Origin: Chryseobacterium antibioticum
GTDB lineage: Bacteria; Bacteroidota; Bacteroidia; Flavobacteriales; Weeksellaceae
DNA length: 64,000 nt
Assembly (NCBI RefSeq): GCF_012927325.1
Contig: NZ_JABBGI010000018.1
Coordinates: 1-64,000, forward strand
Reading direction: 5' to 3'
Shown: positions 15,072 through 23,300 of the stretch, in pieces
How positions within the stretch are numbered: position 1 is the first letter of the stretch
Layout of the letters: every line of letters starts with the position of its first letter
Position numbers and translations under genes: made by a program
Notes under the pieces: model-generated
Databases searched by the model: none
Told to the model about the DNA's origin: nothing
The model's input: only the letters and a program-made list of their open reading frames with translations

Positions 15072-15536
15072 ATGAACACGTATCAATTTTACAAAAAGGA
15101 TGGAAACCTTTTTATTTTCAAAAACCAGCCCATATTTAGTTCGGTATTGGTTATTCTTATAGGTATTGCTGCAGGGCTTGCTTATAAATATAATTTCCCT
15201 TTATTGGGCTTATTCTTCATTGTGGTTGCAGGACTGATCATCGCTAATTTCTTTGCAAAAAAGTTTGTGATTGATCCGCAACAACAGACCATTACCTGTA
15301 AACCCAGTGTTTTTGTTTCTACAAAAACCTATGCTTTCCAGGATTTTACAAATTTTGAAGTTTTGACAACGAAATATCTTGGATTCATTACCATGAATGT
15401 ATTTCTAAATATTCATTTTGAGGTGAATGGAAAAGAACATAAATTTATGATAGGACAGGCTCTTTCCCATAAAGCAATACAAAAAATGGTGAACGAAACC
15501 GAAGATCTTATGCGCTTAAATGAAAACATGCGATGA
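15072..15536 (+). CDS. Membrane protein with PH-like domain pattern, 154 aa
   Basis: The protein has two closely spaced membrane segments (about 22-40 and 43-62) followed by a soluble beta-rich domain with FVIDPQQQTITCKPSVFVSTKTYAFQDFTNFEV. That layout is typical of bacterial PH-like membrane proteins, but no motif allows a firm assignment. Its stop overlaps the next start (ATGA), so the two genes are coupled, and the two proteins share the same architecture. Confidence 0.75.
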   Translation: MNTYQFYKKDGNLFIFKNQPIFSSVLVILIGIAAGLAYKYNFPLLGLFFIVVAGLIIANFFAKKFVIDPQQQTITCKPSVFVSTKTYAFQDFTNFEVLTTKYLGFITMNVFLNIHFEVNGKEHKFMIGQALSHKAIQKMVNETEDLMRLNENMR

Positions 15537-16045
15537 ATACTACAGACCGATATAAATTTGAAGACAACGGCAGTGAAATAAGCTTTATGCCCAATTACAA
15601 CTTCCTGCGTACTTTAAGATGGTGGTTGGCGGCAGGCATTCTTGCTATTCCCGTGATATATTACTTCAGAAATATACTGTCTGAAAATACCTTTACCATT
15701 GCTTCTGTTATATGGGGAGTCTATATGGTTTATTTCCTATGGGACCTACTTTTCAAAGTTCCTGTAAAATATATTTTTGATAAAAGGGAGAAGAGCATTT
15801 ATAGAAAACTATTTCTTACTAAAAAAATCATGAGCTTTGATGAAATGACTTATTTCATTAATGAGGAGAGCGGAGCATACTATTATGTTATCGGGAAAAA
15901 AAGAAATCAGTTTGTCAAGAACTACAGGCTCAGCAATTATTTTTCAGGTTCAAAATCATCCAGAGTAAAAGAAGATGAATTTCTGGAAAATATATTATAT
16001 CCTGTACTGGATGAGCTGGAAATTCCGGTAAACAGACCCCAATAA
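15533..16045 (+). CDS. Membrane protein with PH-like domain pattern, 170 aa
   Basis: Architecture matches the preceding gene: a short cytosolic lead (YKFEDNGSEISFMPNYNFLR), two membrane segments (about 28-46 and 54-75), then a soluble part with YIFDKREKSIYRKLFLTKKIMSFDEM, which parallels the FVIDPQQQ... strand of its neighbour. Probably a diverged duplicate acting with it. Function unknown. The ATG overlaps the previous stop by 4 nt. Confidence 0.75.
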   Translation: MNTTDRYKFEDNGSEISFMPNYNFLRTLRWWLAAGILAIPVIYYFRNILSENTFTIASVIWGVYMVYFLWDLLFKVPVKYIFDKREKSIYRKLFLTKKIMSFDEMTYFINEESGAYYYVIGKKRNQFVKNYRLSNYFSGSKSSRVKEDEFLENILYPVLDELEIPVNRPQ

Positions 16046-16145
16046 TGATCTTAATTGTAGGAAGACCAGAATTTACTATAAACGTCACAGTAGATACTTC
16101 GACTATTCCCTTCGTCCGGAGAAGTGGCAAATCAAAGATTTGACC

Positions 16146-16213
16146 GGGTGGTTCAAAAAACAACTCGGGGTGGTTAAAAAACAGCTCGGGCTGTTTCAAA
16201 GAAACAGCCCGAG
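16146..16213. repeat. Degenerate 21-nt tandem repeat ending in a long hairpin
   Basis: Two units, GGGTGGTTCAAAAAACAACTC and GGGGTGGTTAAAAAACAGCTC read 5'-3' from 16146 and 16167, are followed by a related stretch that folds back on itself. In that stretch CTCGGGCTGTTTC (16185-16197) pairs perfectly with 16201-16213 around an AAA loop. It looks like a dispersed intergenic repeat. Confidence 0.6.
16185..16213 (-). terminator. Hairpin terminator after the split transketolase
   Basis: The 13-bp perfect stem lies 25 bp past the stop at 16238. On the minus strand it is followed by CTGTTTTTTAA, a usable U-tract. Confidence 0.6.
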
Positions 16214-16237
16214 TTTAGTTTATAGGATATACTTATC

Positions 16238-17185
16238 TTATTTATCTAAAATTCTCTTCACCGCTTCTTTTACCGCAGCAGCGTCGATTTTATATTTCTT
16301 CATCAATTCAGCAGGGGTAGCAGATTCACCAAAAGTATCGTTTACTGCAACAAATTCTTGTCTTGTTGGTCTCTTTCTCGCAAGCATTCCTGCAACAGAT
16401 TCTCCTAAACCACCAAGATAGTTGTGTTCTTCAGCCGTAACGATCTTACCTGTTTTTTCAACTGATTTCAGGATAATTTCCTCATCCAGAGGTTTAATGG
16501 TGTGGATATTGATCACCTCACAAGAAATACCTTCTTTTTCAAGCTCGTCAGCAGCTACAAGAGATTCCCAAACAAGGTGTCCTGTTGCCACAATCGTTAC
16601 ATCAGTACCTTCCTGAAGCATAATCCCTTTTCCAATCTCGAATGGCATATCTTCCGGAATGAAAACAGGAACTGTAGGTCTTCCGAATCTTAAATATACA
16701 GGACCTTCAAAGTCAGCAATAGCAAGCGTAGCTGCTTTCGTCTGATTGTAGTCACAAGGATTAATAACCGTCATGCCAGGAAGCATTTTCATCATACCGA
16801 TATCTTCCAAAACCTGGTGAGTAGCACCGTCTTCACCTAAAGTAAGACCAGCGTGCGATGCACAGATTTTTACATTTTTTCCTGAATAAGCGATAGACTG
16901 ACGGATCTGATCATACACTCTTGATGTAGAGAAGTTCGCAAAAGTTCCTGTAAAAGGAATTTTTCCTGTAATGCTCAAACCTGCAGCAATTCCCATCATA
17001 TTAGCCTCTGCAATACCTATCTGAAAGAATCTTTCCGGTGCTTTTTCAATGAATTTTTCCATTTTCAAAGAACCGATAAGATCTGCACAAAGCGCCACTA
17101 CATTAGGATTTTTGTCGGCAAGTTCTGCTAATCCAGCTCCAAATCCTGAACGCGTATCTTTTTTTTCTGTATATGTATATTTCAT
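16238..17185 (-). CDS. Transketolase, C-terminal (pyrimidine-binding and C) subunit
   Basis: The 315-residue protein covers the Pyr and C-terminal domains of transketolase, which moves two-carbon ketol units in the pentose phosphate pathway. Visible motifs are DLIGSLKMEKF, the catalytic-glutamate region FQIGIAEANMMGIAAGLS, HAGLTLGEDGATHQ and the C-domain TGHLVWESLVAADELEKEG. It lies just downstream of the N-terminal subunit on the same strand (87-bp gap). Two separate polypeptides are a known arrangement in many bacteria, so this is not a broken gene. DXP synthase is less likely given the split form. Confidence 0.93.
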   Translation of the reverse strand: MKYTYTEKKDTRSGFGAGLAELADKNPNVVALCADLIGSLKMEKFIEKAPERFFQIGIAEANMMGIAAGLSITGKIPFTGTFANFSTSRVYDQIRQSIAYSGKNVKICASHAGLTLGEDGATHQVLEDIGMMKMLPGMTVINPCDYNQTKAATLAIADFEGPVYLRFGRPTVPVFIPEDMPFEIGKGIMLQEGTDVTIVATGHLVWESLVAADELEKEGISCEVINIHTIKPLDEEIILKSVEKTGKIVTAEEHNYLGGLGESVAGMLARKRPTRQEFVAVNDTFGESATPAELMKKYKIDAAAVKEAVKRILDK

Positions 17186-17272
17186 TTTTTTCTTTACTAA
17201 AGTTTTTAATACTTGATAGATGATAGGTCTTAAGATTTAAAACGTTCATCATTTATCATCGATCATTTATGA

Positions 17273-18124
17273 TTAATAATCAGCAGGAGCTTCAAGATAT
17301 AATTGTTTGAATGCGGTGTCAAGCTGCTCATCATTCGGAGCTTTACCATGCCAAGCGTGGCTTCCCATCATATAATCTACCCCATAGCCCATCTCTGTAT
17401 GAAGAATGATTACTACCGGTTTTCCTTTTCCTGTTTCAGTTTTTGCTTTCTCAAGGATCGCAATCACCGCTTCAAGATCGTTACCGTTTTTCTCTTCCAA
17501 AACAGTCCATCCGAATGCTTCAAGTTTAGCATGCAAATTTCCTAAAGTCAATACATCATCTGTATCACCATCAATCTGACGTCCGTTGTAATCAATTGTT
17601 GAAATAATATTGTCAACTTTTTTACCTGCAGCATACATCAAAGCTTCCCAAACCTGACCTTCTTGAAGCTCGCCGTCTCCGTGAAGCGTGTAAACAATAG
17701 AATCATCTCCATCAAGTTTTTTACCCTGAGCTACACCAAGTGCTACAGAAAGTCCCTGACCAAGAGATCCGGAAGCGATTCTGATCCCCGGAAGACCCTC
17801 ATGAGTAGTTGGGTGTCCCTGAAGTCTTGAATCCAGTTTTCTGAAAGTTTTCAGTTCCTCTACCGGGAAAAATCCAAATCTCGCTAAAGTAGAATAGTAA
17901 ACCGGCGAAATGTGTCCGTTTGAAAGATAAAAATGATCTTCATTCTTCCCCTCCATGGTGAAAGGAAGGCTGTAGTTCATTACCTTTCCGTAAAGCGCCG
18001 TGAAATATTCTGTACAACCTAAACTTCCGCCCGGGTGCCCTGAATTTACAGCGTGAACCATTCTTAAAATGTCTCTTCTGATCTGCGTAGTAAGAGATTT
18101 CAACTCTTCGATACTTTTACTCAT
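17273..18124 (-). CDS. Transketolase, N-terminal (thiamine diphosphate-binding) subunit
   Basis: The 283-residue subunit binds the diphosphate of ThDP. It shows VNSGHPGGSLGCTEYFTALYG, FYLSNGHISPVYYSTLA, the GIRIASGSLGQGLSVALGVA segment and the ThDP motif GDGELQEGQVWEALMYA...DYNGRQIDG. It pairs with the C-terminal subunit encoded just downstream to make the active enzyme of the non-oxidative pentose phosphate pathway. A terminator hairpin of the upstream gene separates it from 18234-18752, so it probably has its own promoter, though no clear -7 box was found. Confidence 0.93.
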   Translation of the reverse strand: MSKSIEELKSLTTQIRRDILRMVHAVNSGHPGGSLGCTEYFTALYGKVMNYSLPFTMEGKNEDHFYLSNGHISPVYYSTLARFGFFPVEELKTFRKLDSRLQGHPTTHEGLPGIRIASGSLGQGLSVALGVAQGKKLDGDDSIVYTLHGDGELQEGQVWEALMYAAGKKVDNIISTIDYNGRQIDGDTDDVLTLGNLHAKLEAFGWTVLEEKNGNDLEAVIAILEKAKTETGKGKPVVIILHTEMGYGVDYMMGSHAWHGKAPNDEQLDTAFKQLYLEAPADY

Positions 18125-18182
18125 TATATCTGATTTATTTGCACGCGAATTTACAATTTTTTAACGGCTTACGGAAATGCAA

Positions 18183-18207
18183 AAATCCGGACTTAGGATC
18201 CGGATTT
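18183..18207 (-). terminator. Intrinsic terminator after the 172-aa secreted protein
   Basis: AAATCCGGA and TCCGGATTT form a 9-bp stem; on the minus strand the hairpin runs into TTTTTG. Confidence 0.75.
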
Positions 18208-18233
18208 AGAATTATTTCTTCGAAATACTGATT

Positions 18234-18752
18234 TTAACAGCCTTCGTTAAGGTATACTGAAATTTCTGTAATAATGTTATTAACAAATTTAAAAGAAAGC
18301 TGCGTTCCGGCATCAAGATCTTCTAAAGTGAAATATCCCGTATCTTTAAGACGCTTTTCACCCTTTTCATCCCATGCAGGATGTACGGTAAAACTAGGAT
18401 AATTTCTATAGGCATTAATCAGATCATCTTTGGTATTTCCAACTCCGATTCCGCTTTTGGTTTTAAATTTTTTGCTCGTGGTTGTCAATCCCATAATGCT
18501 TACCACATTAGGTTTTGCTTCGCTGATATAGTTCTCGTAGAGATCAATCAGGATCAGCTCTCCATTATATTTAATATTGTTTTTGATCTGTCCGTCCCTT
18601 ATTTTCAATTTTGTACCGGCTATTTTTTCGGCTTCTGCTTTTTCCATAAAGACTTTGTAAGGTCCCATCCTTAAAGTAGAAACTTCAAAATTCTGAGCAT
18701 GCATAAAGCTGAATGTTAGTACGAATACGAAAAGCGAAATAATTTTTTTCAT
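18234..18752 (-). CDS. Secreted protein of unknown function, 172 aa
   Basis: A signal peptide (MKKIISLFVFVLTFSFMHAQ) directs export. The mature part has EVSTLRMGPYKVFMEKAEAEKI, a possible calcium-independent beta fold with LILIDLYENYISE, and KSGIGVGNTKDDLINAY, a phrase seen in several Bacteroidota periplasmic proteins that respond to a threshold or slope, but I cannot name the family. One Cys at the end. It is monocistronic by context, with a terminator behind it. Confidence 0.75.
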   Translation of the reverse strand: MKKIISLFVFVLTFSFMHAQNFEVSTLRMGPYKVFMEKAEAEKIAGTKLKIRDGQIKNNIKYNGELILIDLYENYISEAKPNVVSIMGLTTTSKKFKTKSGIGVGNTKDDLINAYRNYPSFTVHPAWDEKGEKRLKDTGYFTLEDLDAGTQLSFKFVNNIITEISVYLNEGC

Positions 18753-18803
18753 GGTTTATAATATGGGGTTATTATTAAGATCTTTGGAGGAATACAAGAA
18801 CCT

Positions 18804-19493
18804 TTACTTTTTTCCTAATGCTTTATTAATAGCTTTTTTAATAATAGGTTCCATGATGGTATAACCAGCTAGATTAGGATGGATTCCGTCTTTTGAAAGC
18901 CCTTCACGCAAACCACCTTTTTCATCGCGCATAGCTGTGTTATAATCAATGAAAGTAAGTTTACTGTTGTGTGAATATTGTTTTAACCTATTGTTTAAGG
19001 CATCCACTTTCTGTGTGACATCCGTTATTTCCTTACGCCATGGAAAGGCAGCTGCAGGGAGTACAGAGGCAATGATGACTTTAATTCCGTTACTTTGGGC
19101 AATGTCAGCCATCGCTTTAATATTATTGAACGTAAAATCCTGGTCATAAACGCCCGTGTTTTGAGCAATATCGTTAGTGCCTGCATTAATGATCACCAGC
19201 TTTGGTTTTAAAGCTATCACATCATTTTGAAACCGCAGCAGCATTTGTGAAGAGGTTTGCCCACTGATTCCCCTGCCTGCATAGTTATTCTCAGAAAAAA
19301 ATTCCGGATGGTTTTTTACCCATCCTTCAGTAATGGAATTACCCATAAAGACCACATCCACTTTTTTCTTCGCATTCACAATGGCTGTATTGTCATCTTT
19401 GTATCTGGCAAGATTAGCAAAATCAACGGCACTTTGAGCGTTTACAAATTCGCCTAAAAGTAAGCCTATAGCTAAGAAGATTGATGATTTCAT
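18804..19493 (-). CDS. Secreted SGNH/GDSL-family hydrolase
   Basis: The 229-residue protein has a signal peptide ending VNAQ and the SGNH blocks in order: I VVFMGNSITEGW (serine nucleophile), II AGRGISGQTSSQ (Gly), III INAGTNDI (Asn) and V DGIHPNLAGY (Asp-His). These hydrolases cleave esters of carbohydrates or lipids; close forms in Bacteroidota act as acetylesterases or platelet-activating-factor-type esterases. The substrate cannot be read here. It lies between a symporter gene and a secreted protein, all on the minus strand with gaps of 50-100 bp. Confidence 0.9.
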   Translation of the reverse strand: MKSSIFLAIGLLLGEFVNAQSAVDFANLARYKDDNTAIVNAKKKVDVVFMGNSITEGWVKNHPEFFSENNYAGRGISGQTSSQMLLRFQNDVIALKPKLVIINAGTNDIAQNTGVYDQDFTFNNIKAMADIAQSNGIKVIIASVLPAAAFPWRKEITDVTQKVDALNNRLKQYSHNSKLTFIDYNTAMRDEKGGLREGLSKDGIHPNLAGYTIMEPIIKKAINKALGKK

Positions 19494-19589
19494 ACAGTTT
19501 TTTTTTAGTTATCAGACGATAGAACAGAGCCAGTGAAAATTTAAATGATCATCAAAGGCTTTGGTTAAAATTTAAAATGATCTTTCTGA

Positions 19590-21149
19590 TCAGACTACTT
19601 TTAAATACTGTTTGTTCTTTACCAGCCATAGACCAATAAAAGTAAGCAAACCATTAAGAATAATCAGTTCCACACCAATTCTGTAATCCGTGTAAGTGGT
19701 AATGGATAAATTGATTAAATAGGTCATCAACGGAGCTAAAAGGGTTACCGCAAGAATTGAATACTTTCTTGAAATCTGAAATTTGGTAAAAATTCCGAAA
19801 GCAAACAGTCCTAAAAGCGGTCCATAGGTATATCCGGCTATTTCCATGATCAGATAGACGATTGATTTATCATTCATGGCTTTAAAAACCATAATCAGCA
19901 TGAAGAAAACGACGGTGAAAGTTAAATGTACTTTCATACGAAGATGTTTTTTTTGCTTTTCTGTTCTGGTTTTATCCTCATTAAGGCTGAGTAAATCAAC
20001 ACAATAGGAACTTGTTACTGCGGTCAGAGCACCATCAGCAGAAGGGAATAATGCTGAAATCAGCCCAATAATAAAAATAACGGAAATGAACATCGGAAAA
20101 TGTCCCTGAAGCGATAAAGCTGGGAAGAGGTCGTCTCCCATAATATTTTTTATATTTCCCGCAGCATCTTTAAAACCGAAAATGTTGGTTACCGTTTCAG
20201 ATTTTGCCAATCCATATTCTGCCCCGTTCTGCAAAGCAAAAAGATAGAGCAGGCCTCCTAAAAACAGGAAGGCAAGATTAACAAAAAGAAGAGTTCCAGC
20301 AAAGGTCAGCATGTTCTTTTTTGAATTCTGAAGATTATCAACAGAAATATTTTTTTGCATCATTTCCTGATCCAACCCGGTCATGGCGATGGTAATGAAA
20401 ATTCCCCCTAAAATGGTTTTAAGGAAGAATGTTTTGGAATTGGGGTCAAAATTGATAAAATGAGTATAGTTTTTCTGTCCTAAAATGGTGTATGCCTCAA
20501 CAAAAGAAAGATTCAGATTCGATAAAATATAAACAATACAGGCTACTAAACTGATGATCATGAAAGAGGTCTGTAATGTATCGGTAATCACAATCGTTTT
20601 CACACCGCCTTCAAAAGTATATAAAAGCACCATCAGCAAAAGGACAAGAGCGGTAACCCAAAACGGAACACCCAAACCTTCAAGCAAAAAGATCTGTAAA
20701 ACATTAACCACCAGATATAACCTTGCCGTAGCACCGATTGCTCTGGAAATGATAAAAAAGATGGAACCTATTTTATGAGCTTCTACATTAAATCTTTTCC
20801 CTAAATAGGTGTAAATAGACGTCAGATTCATCTTATAATACAGCGGAAGCAAGATGGCAGCAACGATAAAATACCCTATGAAAAAGCCAATTACCATCAT
20901 ATAGTACTCAAAGCCTCCGAAAATATATTCACTACCAGTCATTTTTCCGACCGTTCCCGGAACAGAAATAAAGGTAACGCCGCTTAAGCTGGTTCCTATC
21001 ATCCCGAATGCCACAAGCCACCATTTACTTTTTTTATTCCCAATAAAAAATGACTGATTATCTGAATTTCGGCTGGTGAAATAGGAAATCACCAAAAGGC
21101 CGATAAAATAGATAAATACAAATAGCAAAAGGATGGTTCCTGAATTCAT
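19590..21149 (-). CDS. Sodium:solute symporter (SSS family)
   Basis: The 519-residue protein has about 13 membrane segments and the SSS hallmarks: FIGNKKSKWWLVAFGMIGTSLSGVTFI near the N-terminus, the YTFEGGVKTIVITDTLQ motif, and LISALFPSADGALTAVTSS. Such transporters take up sugars, sialic acid, amino acids or other solutes with sodium. The substrate is not evident. A -7 box lies 21 nt upstream of the ATG. Confidence 0.9.
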   Translation of the reverse strand: MNSGTILLLFVFIYFIGLLVISYFTSRNSDNQSFFIGNKKSKWWLVAFGMIGTSLSGVTFISVPGTVGKMTGSEYIFGGFEYYMMVIGFFIGYFIVAAILLPLYYKMNLTSIYTYLGKRFNVEAHKIGSIFFIISRAIGATARLYLVVNVLQIFLLEGLGVPFWVTALVLLLMVLLYTFEGGVKTIVITDTLQTSFMIISLVACIVYILSNLNLSFVEAYTILGQKNYTHFINFDPNSKTFFLKTILGGIFITIAMTGLDQEMMQKNISVDNLQNSKKNMLTFAGTLLFVNLAFLFLGGLLYLFALQNGAEYGLAKSETVTNIFGFKDAAGNIKNIMGDDLFPALSLQGHFPMFISVIFIIGLISALFPSADGALTAVTSSYCVDLLSLNEDKTRTEKQKKHLRMKVHLTFTVVFFMLIMVFKAMNDKSIVYLIMEIAGYTYGPLLGLFAFGIFTKFQISRKYSILAVTLLAPLMTYLINLSITTYTDYRIGVELIILNGLLTFIGLWLVKNKQYLKVV

Positions 21150-21169
21150 ACTGAATTTTTAAATTTTAG

Positions 21170-21177
21170 CAAATATA
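21170..21177 (-). promoter_or_regulatory. -7 box for the sodium:solute symporter
   Basis: TATATTTG on the minus strand fits TAnnTTTG, 20 nt before the start codon at 21149. Confidence 0.5.
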
Positions 21178-21208
21178 GTTTTTTTCTATTCTGTTAAAAA
21201 AAGAAAAA

Positions 21209-21236
21209 GCCTTTCAGATGTTAAACTCTGAAAGGC
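21209..21236 (-). terminator. Strong intrinsic terminator of the 21-23 kb operon
   Basis: A 10-bp perfect stem (GCCTTTCAGA with TCTGAAAGGC) with an 8-nt loop is followed on the minus strand by TTTTTCTTTTTTT, 27 bp past the stop at 21263. Confidence 0.9.
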
Positions 21237-21262
21237 CTGTATTTTAAGGGCAGAAATTAGGA

Positions 21263-21550
21263 TTAGTTCACTAAAACATCCTGCAGCTCCTCACTTTTCT
21301 GAAAACTTGCTTTGGCAAACGGACAGAGAGGAATAATTTTTTTGCTGTTTTTCCTGGCAAAATCTACCGCAGCCAGAAGCATTTCTTTGCCTACCCCTTT
21401 TCCGTTGTATGCTTCTTCCACCTCTGTGTGGTCAATGATGAATCTTCCTTCTCCGGCCCAGGTATAAGTCATTACTCCTGCGCGTTTTCCGTCTATGAAA
21501 GCCTCAAAACTTCCGTGTTTCTCGTCGTTGTTTTGTTTTACTTCGGTCAT
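21263..21550 (-). CDS. Small GNAT-type N-acetyltransferase, 95 aa
   Basis: This is the compact single-domain GNAT of the YjdJ/Acetyltransf_CG type: EAFIDGKRAGVMTYTW, FIIDHTEVEEAYNGKGVGKEMLLAAVDFAR (acetyl-CoA loop GKGVGKEM), then IIPLCPFAKASFQK. A similar protein is encoded at 24259-24570. The substrate is unknown. It is the last gene of a tightly packed group; 1 bp separates it from the OsmC gene. Confidence 0.88.
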   Translation of the reverse strand: MTEVKQNNDEKHGSFEAFIDGKRAGVMTYTWAGEGRFIIDHTEVEEAYNGKGVGKEMLLAAVDFARKNSKKIIPLCPFAKASFQKSEELQDVLVN

Positions 21551-21551
21551 A

Positions 21552-21947
21552 TTATGAGAATTTGGTTAGTATTTCTATATCGTTGGTTAATATTTTGTGA
21601 ACAGGGCAGGCATCGGCAATGGTATACAGTCTTTTCAGCTGTTCATCATCCAGAATGCCTTCAAAGTTGATGTCTCTTTTGAAAACAGTTCTTTTGGTTA
21701 AAGGAAAATTTTCGAGTTCTACTTCTACGTTGATGTTTTCCACGTCCCATTCCTTTCTTTCGATGTACATTCTTAAAGTAGCGGCAGTACAGCTTGCCAG
21801 AGAGGTTGCTAAGATTTCCATTGGATTGAAACCTTTATTCTGGCCACCTTTATCTATAGGTTCATCGGTAATGATCTGGTTTTCGCCGGCCGTTACTTCA
21901 GTATAATATTTTGTTTTTCCTAAACTCGCTTTTACGGTTACCGCCAT
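21552..21947 (-). CDS. OsmC family protein
   Basis: The 131-residue protein matches the OsmC/Ohr fold, thiol peroxidases or related proteins of organic hydroperoxide defence. Visible are NPMEILATSLASCTAATLRMY (first active-site Cys region) and a second Cys in IADACPVHKIL, the usual two-cysteine pair. It overlaps the small Fe-S gene by one base (TAATG) and sits in an operon with an acetyltransferase, a TMEM175-like channel and an FMN reductase, which fits a stress role. Confidence 0.92.
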   Translation of the reverse strand: MAVTVKASLGKTKYYTEVTAGENQIITDEPIDKGGQNKGFNPMEILATSLASCTAATLRMYIERKEWDVENINVEVELENFPLTKRTVFKRDINFEGILDDEQLKRLYTIADACPVHKILTNDIEILTKFS

Positions 21948-22165
21948 TATTGTTGTGTATTGAATTTATAACTTAATGCGCCTGAAGGGCATTGGTCTAT
22001 CTGGTTTTTAAGTTCTTCCGGACTTGCATTTTCAGCTTTTATCCAGGGTCTGTCTTTAGGATTGTAGACTTTGGGAAGCATTTTTACGCAAACAGCCGAG
22101 TGGATGCACTTCTGGGGCTGCCAGATGACAGTGATACTGCCGTTAGGATATTCGTGAGTTTCCAT
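21947..22165 (-). CDS. Small (4Fe-4S) mono-cluster protein, 72 aa
   Basis: The protein has the Fer4_19/YjdI-like pattern: ITVIWQPQKCIHSAVCVKMLPKVYNP then IDQCPSGAL, giving cysteines in C-x5-C and CPSGAL. YjdI-type proteins are commonly encoded beside YjdJ-like GNATs, as here. It probably binds one iron-sulfur cluster and carries electrons; the partner is unknown. Confidence 0.85.
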   Translation of the reverse strand: METHEYPNGSITVIWQPQKCIHSAVCVKMLPKVYNPKDRPWIKAENASPEELKNQIDQCPSGALSYKFNTQQ

Positions 22166-22166
22166 A

Positions 22167-22745
22167 TCAATTTTCTTTTAGTGATTTTTCGATTCTTCGG
22201 TCCGGAATCAGCCATATCAGAGCCACGATATAATAAAAACCTATGGCAATATAGGGATAAAAAAATGAAACGGCGATCCCGAGGACGTAAAATATAATCG
22301 AGATATATTCTTTAGACTTTGAATGTATGGCTTCTTTTAATCTGGAGTTTTCACCTTCACCCTTGATAATCAGGTTCTCTAAAATAGTATAGGCTACGGC
22401 CGACATAATCAGACAAATTCCATAGGTCGCTACCGGATTCTCTGCAAAATGCGTAGTACCAATCCATTCTGTAGCAATTGGCATCAGCGAAAGCCAAAAG
22501 AGAAGATGAAGGTTGGCCCAAAGAATACTACCATTGACTTTTTTTACAGCCTGAAAGAGATGATGGTGATTATTCCAGTAGATGCCTACATAAATAAAAC
22601 TGAAAATATAAGCGAGAATTCTAGGTAGAAGAGGCTTTAGACTGGCCCAGCTGCTCCCTTCCGGAACCTTTAGTTCCAGGACCATGATGGTAATGATAAT
22701 TGCTAAAACACCATCACTGAAAGCTTCAAGTCTTCCCTTAGTCAT
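22167..22745 (-). CDS. TMEM175-like (DUF1211) potassium channel protein
   Basis: The 192-residue protein starts with the channel signature RLEAFSDGVLAIIITIMVLEL and has about six membrane segments, as bacterial TMEM175 homologues do. Those form tetrameric potassium-leak channels. It overlaps the FMN reductase gene by 8 nt and is followed 1 bp later by the Fe-S gene, so it is co-transcribed with them. Confidence 0.9.
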   Translation of the reverse strand: MTKGRLEAFSDGVLAIIITIMVLELKVPEGSSWASLKPLLPRILAYIFSFIYVGIYWNNHHHLFQAVKKVNGSILWANLHLLFWLSLMPIATEWIGTTHFAENPVATYGICLIMSAVAYTILENLIIKGEGENSRLKEAIHSKSKEYISIIFYVLGIAVSFFYPYIAIGFYYIVALIWLIPDRRIEKSLKEN

Positions 22746-23277
22746 TGGTTTTAACCGTATTTTTAAAATTCTCTATCTTGTCTTTAAGTTCCTTCAGCAT
22801 ATCAGGGTTAATGACGCCGCTTTCCAGATCAAAATTTTCATAAAACTTGGGAAGTGAGAACGTATCCTTGATATCTGCTGCAAACTGCGGAAAAAATGTC
22901 TTTGCCGTATTCATCACATTGCCGCCACCGTAACCTCCGGGAGAAGTACTCATCAGAAGCATCGGTTTGTTTTGAAATACCTTGACATTGATCCTTGAAG
23001 ACCAGTCGAAGACATTTTTAAAGGCTGCACTGTACGATCTGTTGTGTTCCGCAAGCGAGCAAATGATTACGTCACATTCTTCAATCTCTTTTAAAAAATG
23101 GTGAGCCTCGTCCGGAAATCCTTTCTTTTCAAGGTCTACAGAGAAAAGAGGCATGGTAAAATCATTAAGATCGATCAGATTGATTTCCTCATTCTGAAAA
23201 TCTTTCAAAACAAATTTTACAAGTTCCCTGTTGATCGAAGTAGAAGACGTGCTTCCTGCAAATGCTAATATTTTCAT
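22738..23277 (-). CDS. NAD(P)H-dependent FMN reductase
   Basis: The 179-residue flavodoxin-fold protein has the N-terminal FMN phosphate loop AGSTSSTSINRELV and the LLMSTSPGGYGGGNVM segment typical of FMN reductase/chromate reductase/azoreductase relatives. It probably reduces quinones or other electrophiles. Overlap with the channel gene and a 23-bp gap to the pirin gene place it in the same operon. Confidence 0.9.
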   Translation of the reverse strand: MKILAFAGSTSSTSINRELVKFVLKDFQNEEINLIDLNDFTMPLFSVDLEKKGFPDEAHHFLKEIEECDVIICSLAEHNRSYSAAFKNVFDWSSRINVKVFQNKPMLLMSTSPGGYGGGNVMNTAKTFFPQFAADIKDTFSLPKFYENFDLESGVINPDMLKELKDKIENFKNTVKTND

Positions 23278-23300
23278 GGTTGATGTATCTGTACTGGTCG

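Noticed and set aside
17186..17272. Split transketolase as a frameshifted or broken gene
   Set aside because: Each half has its own start and complete domain set, and two-subunit transketolases are a normal arrangement.
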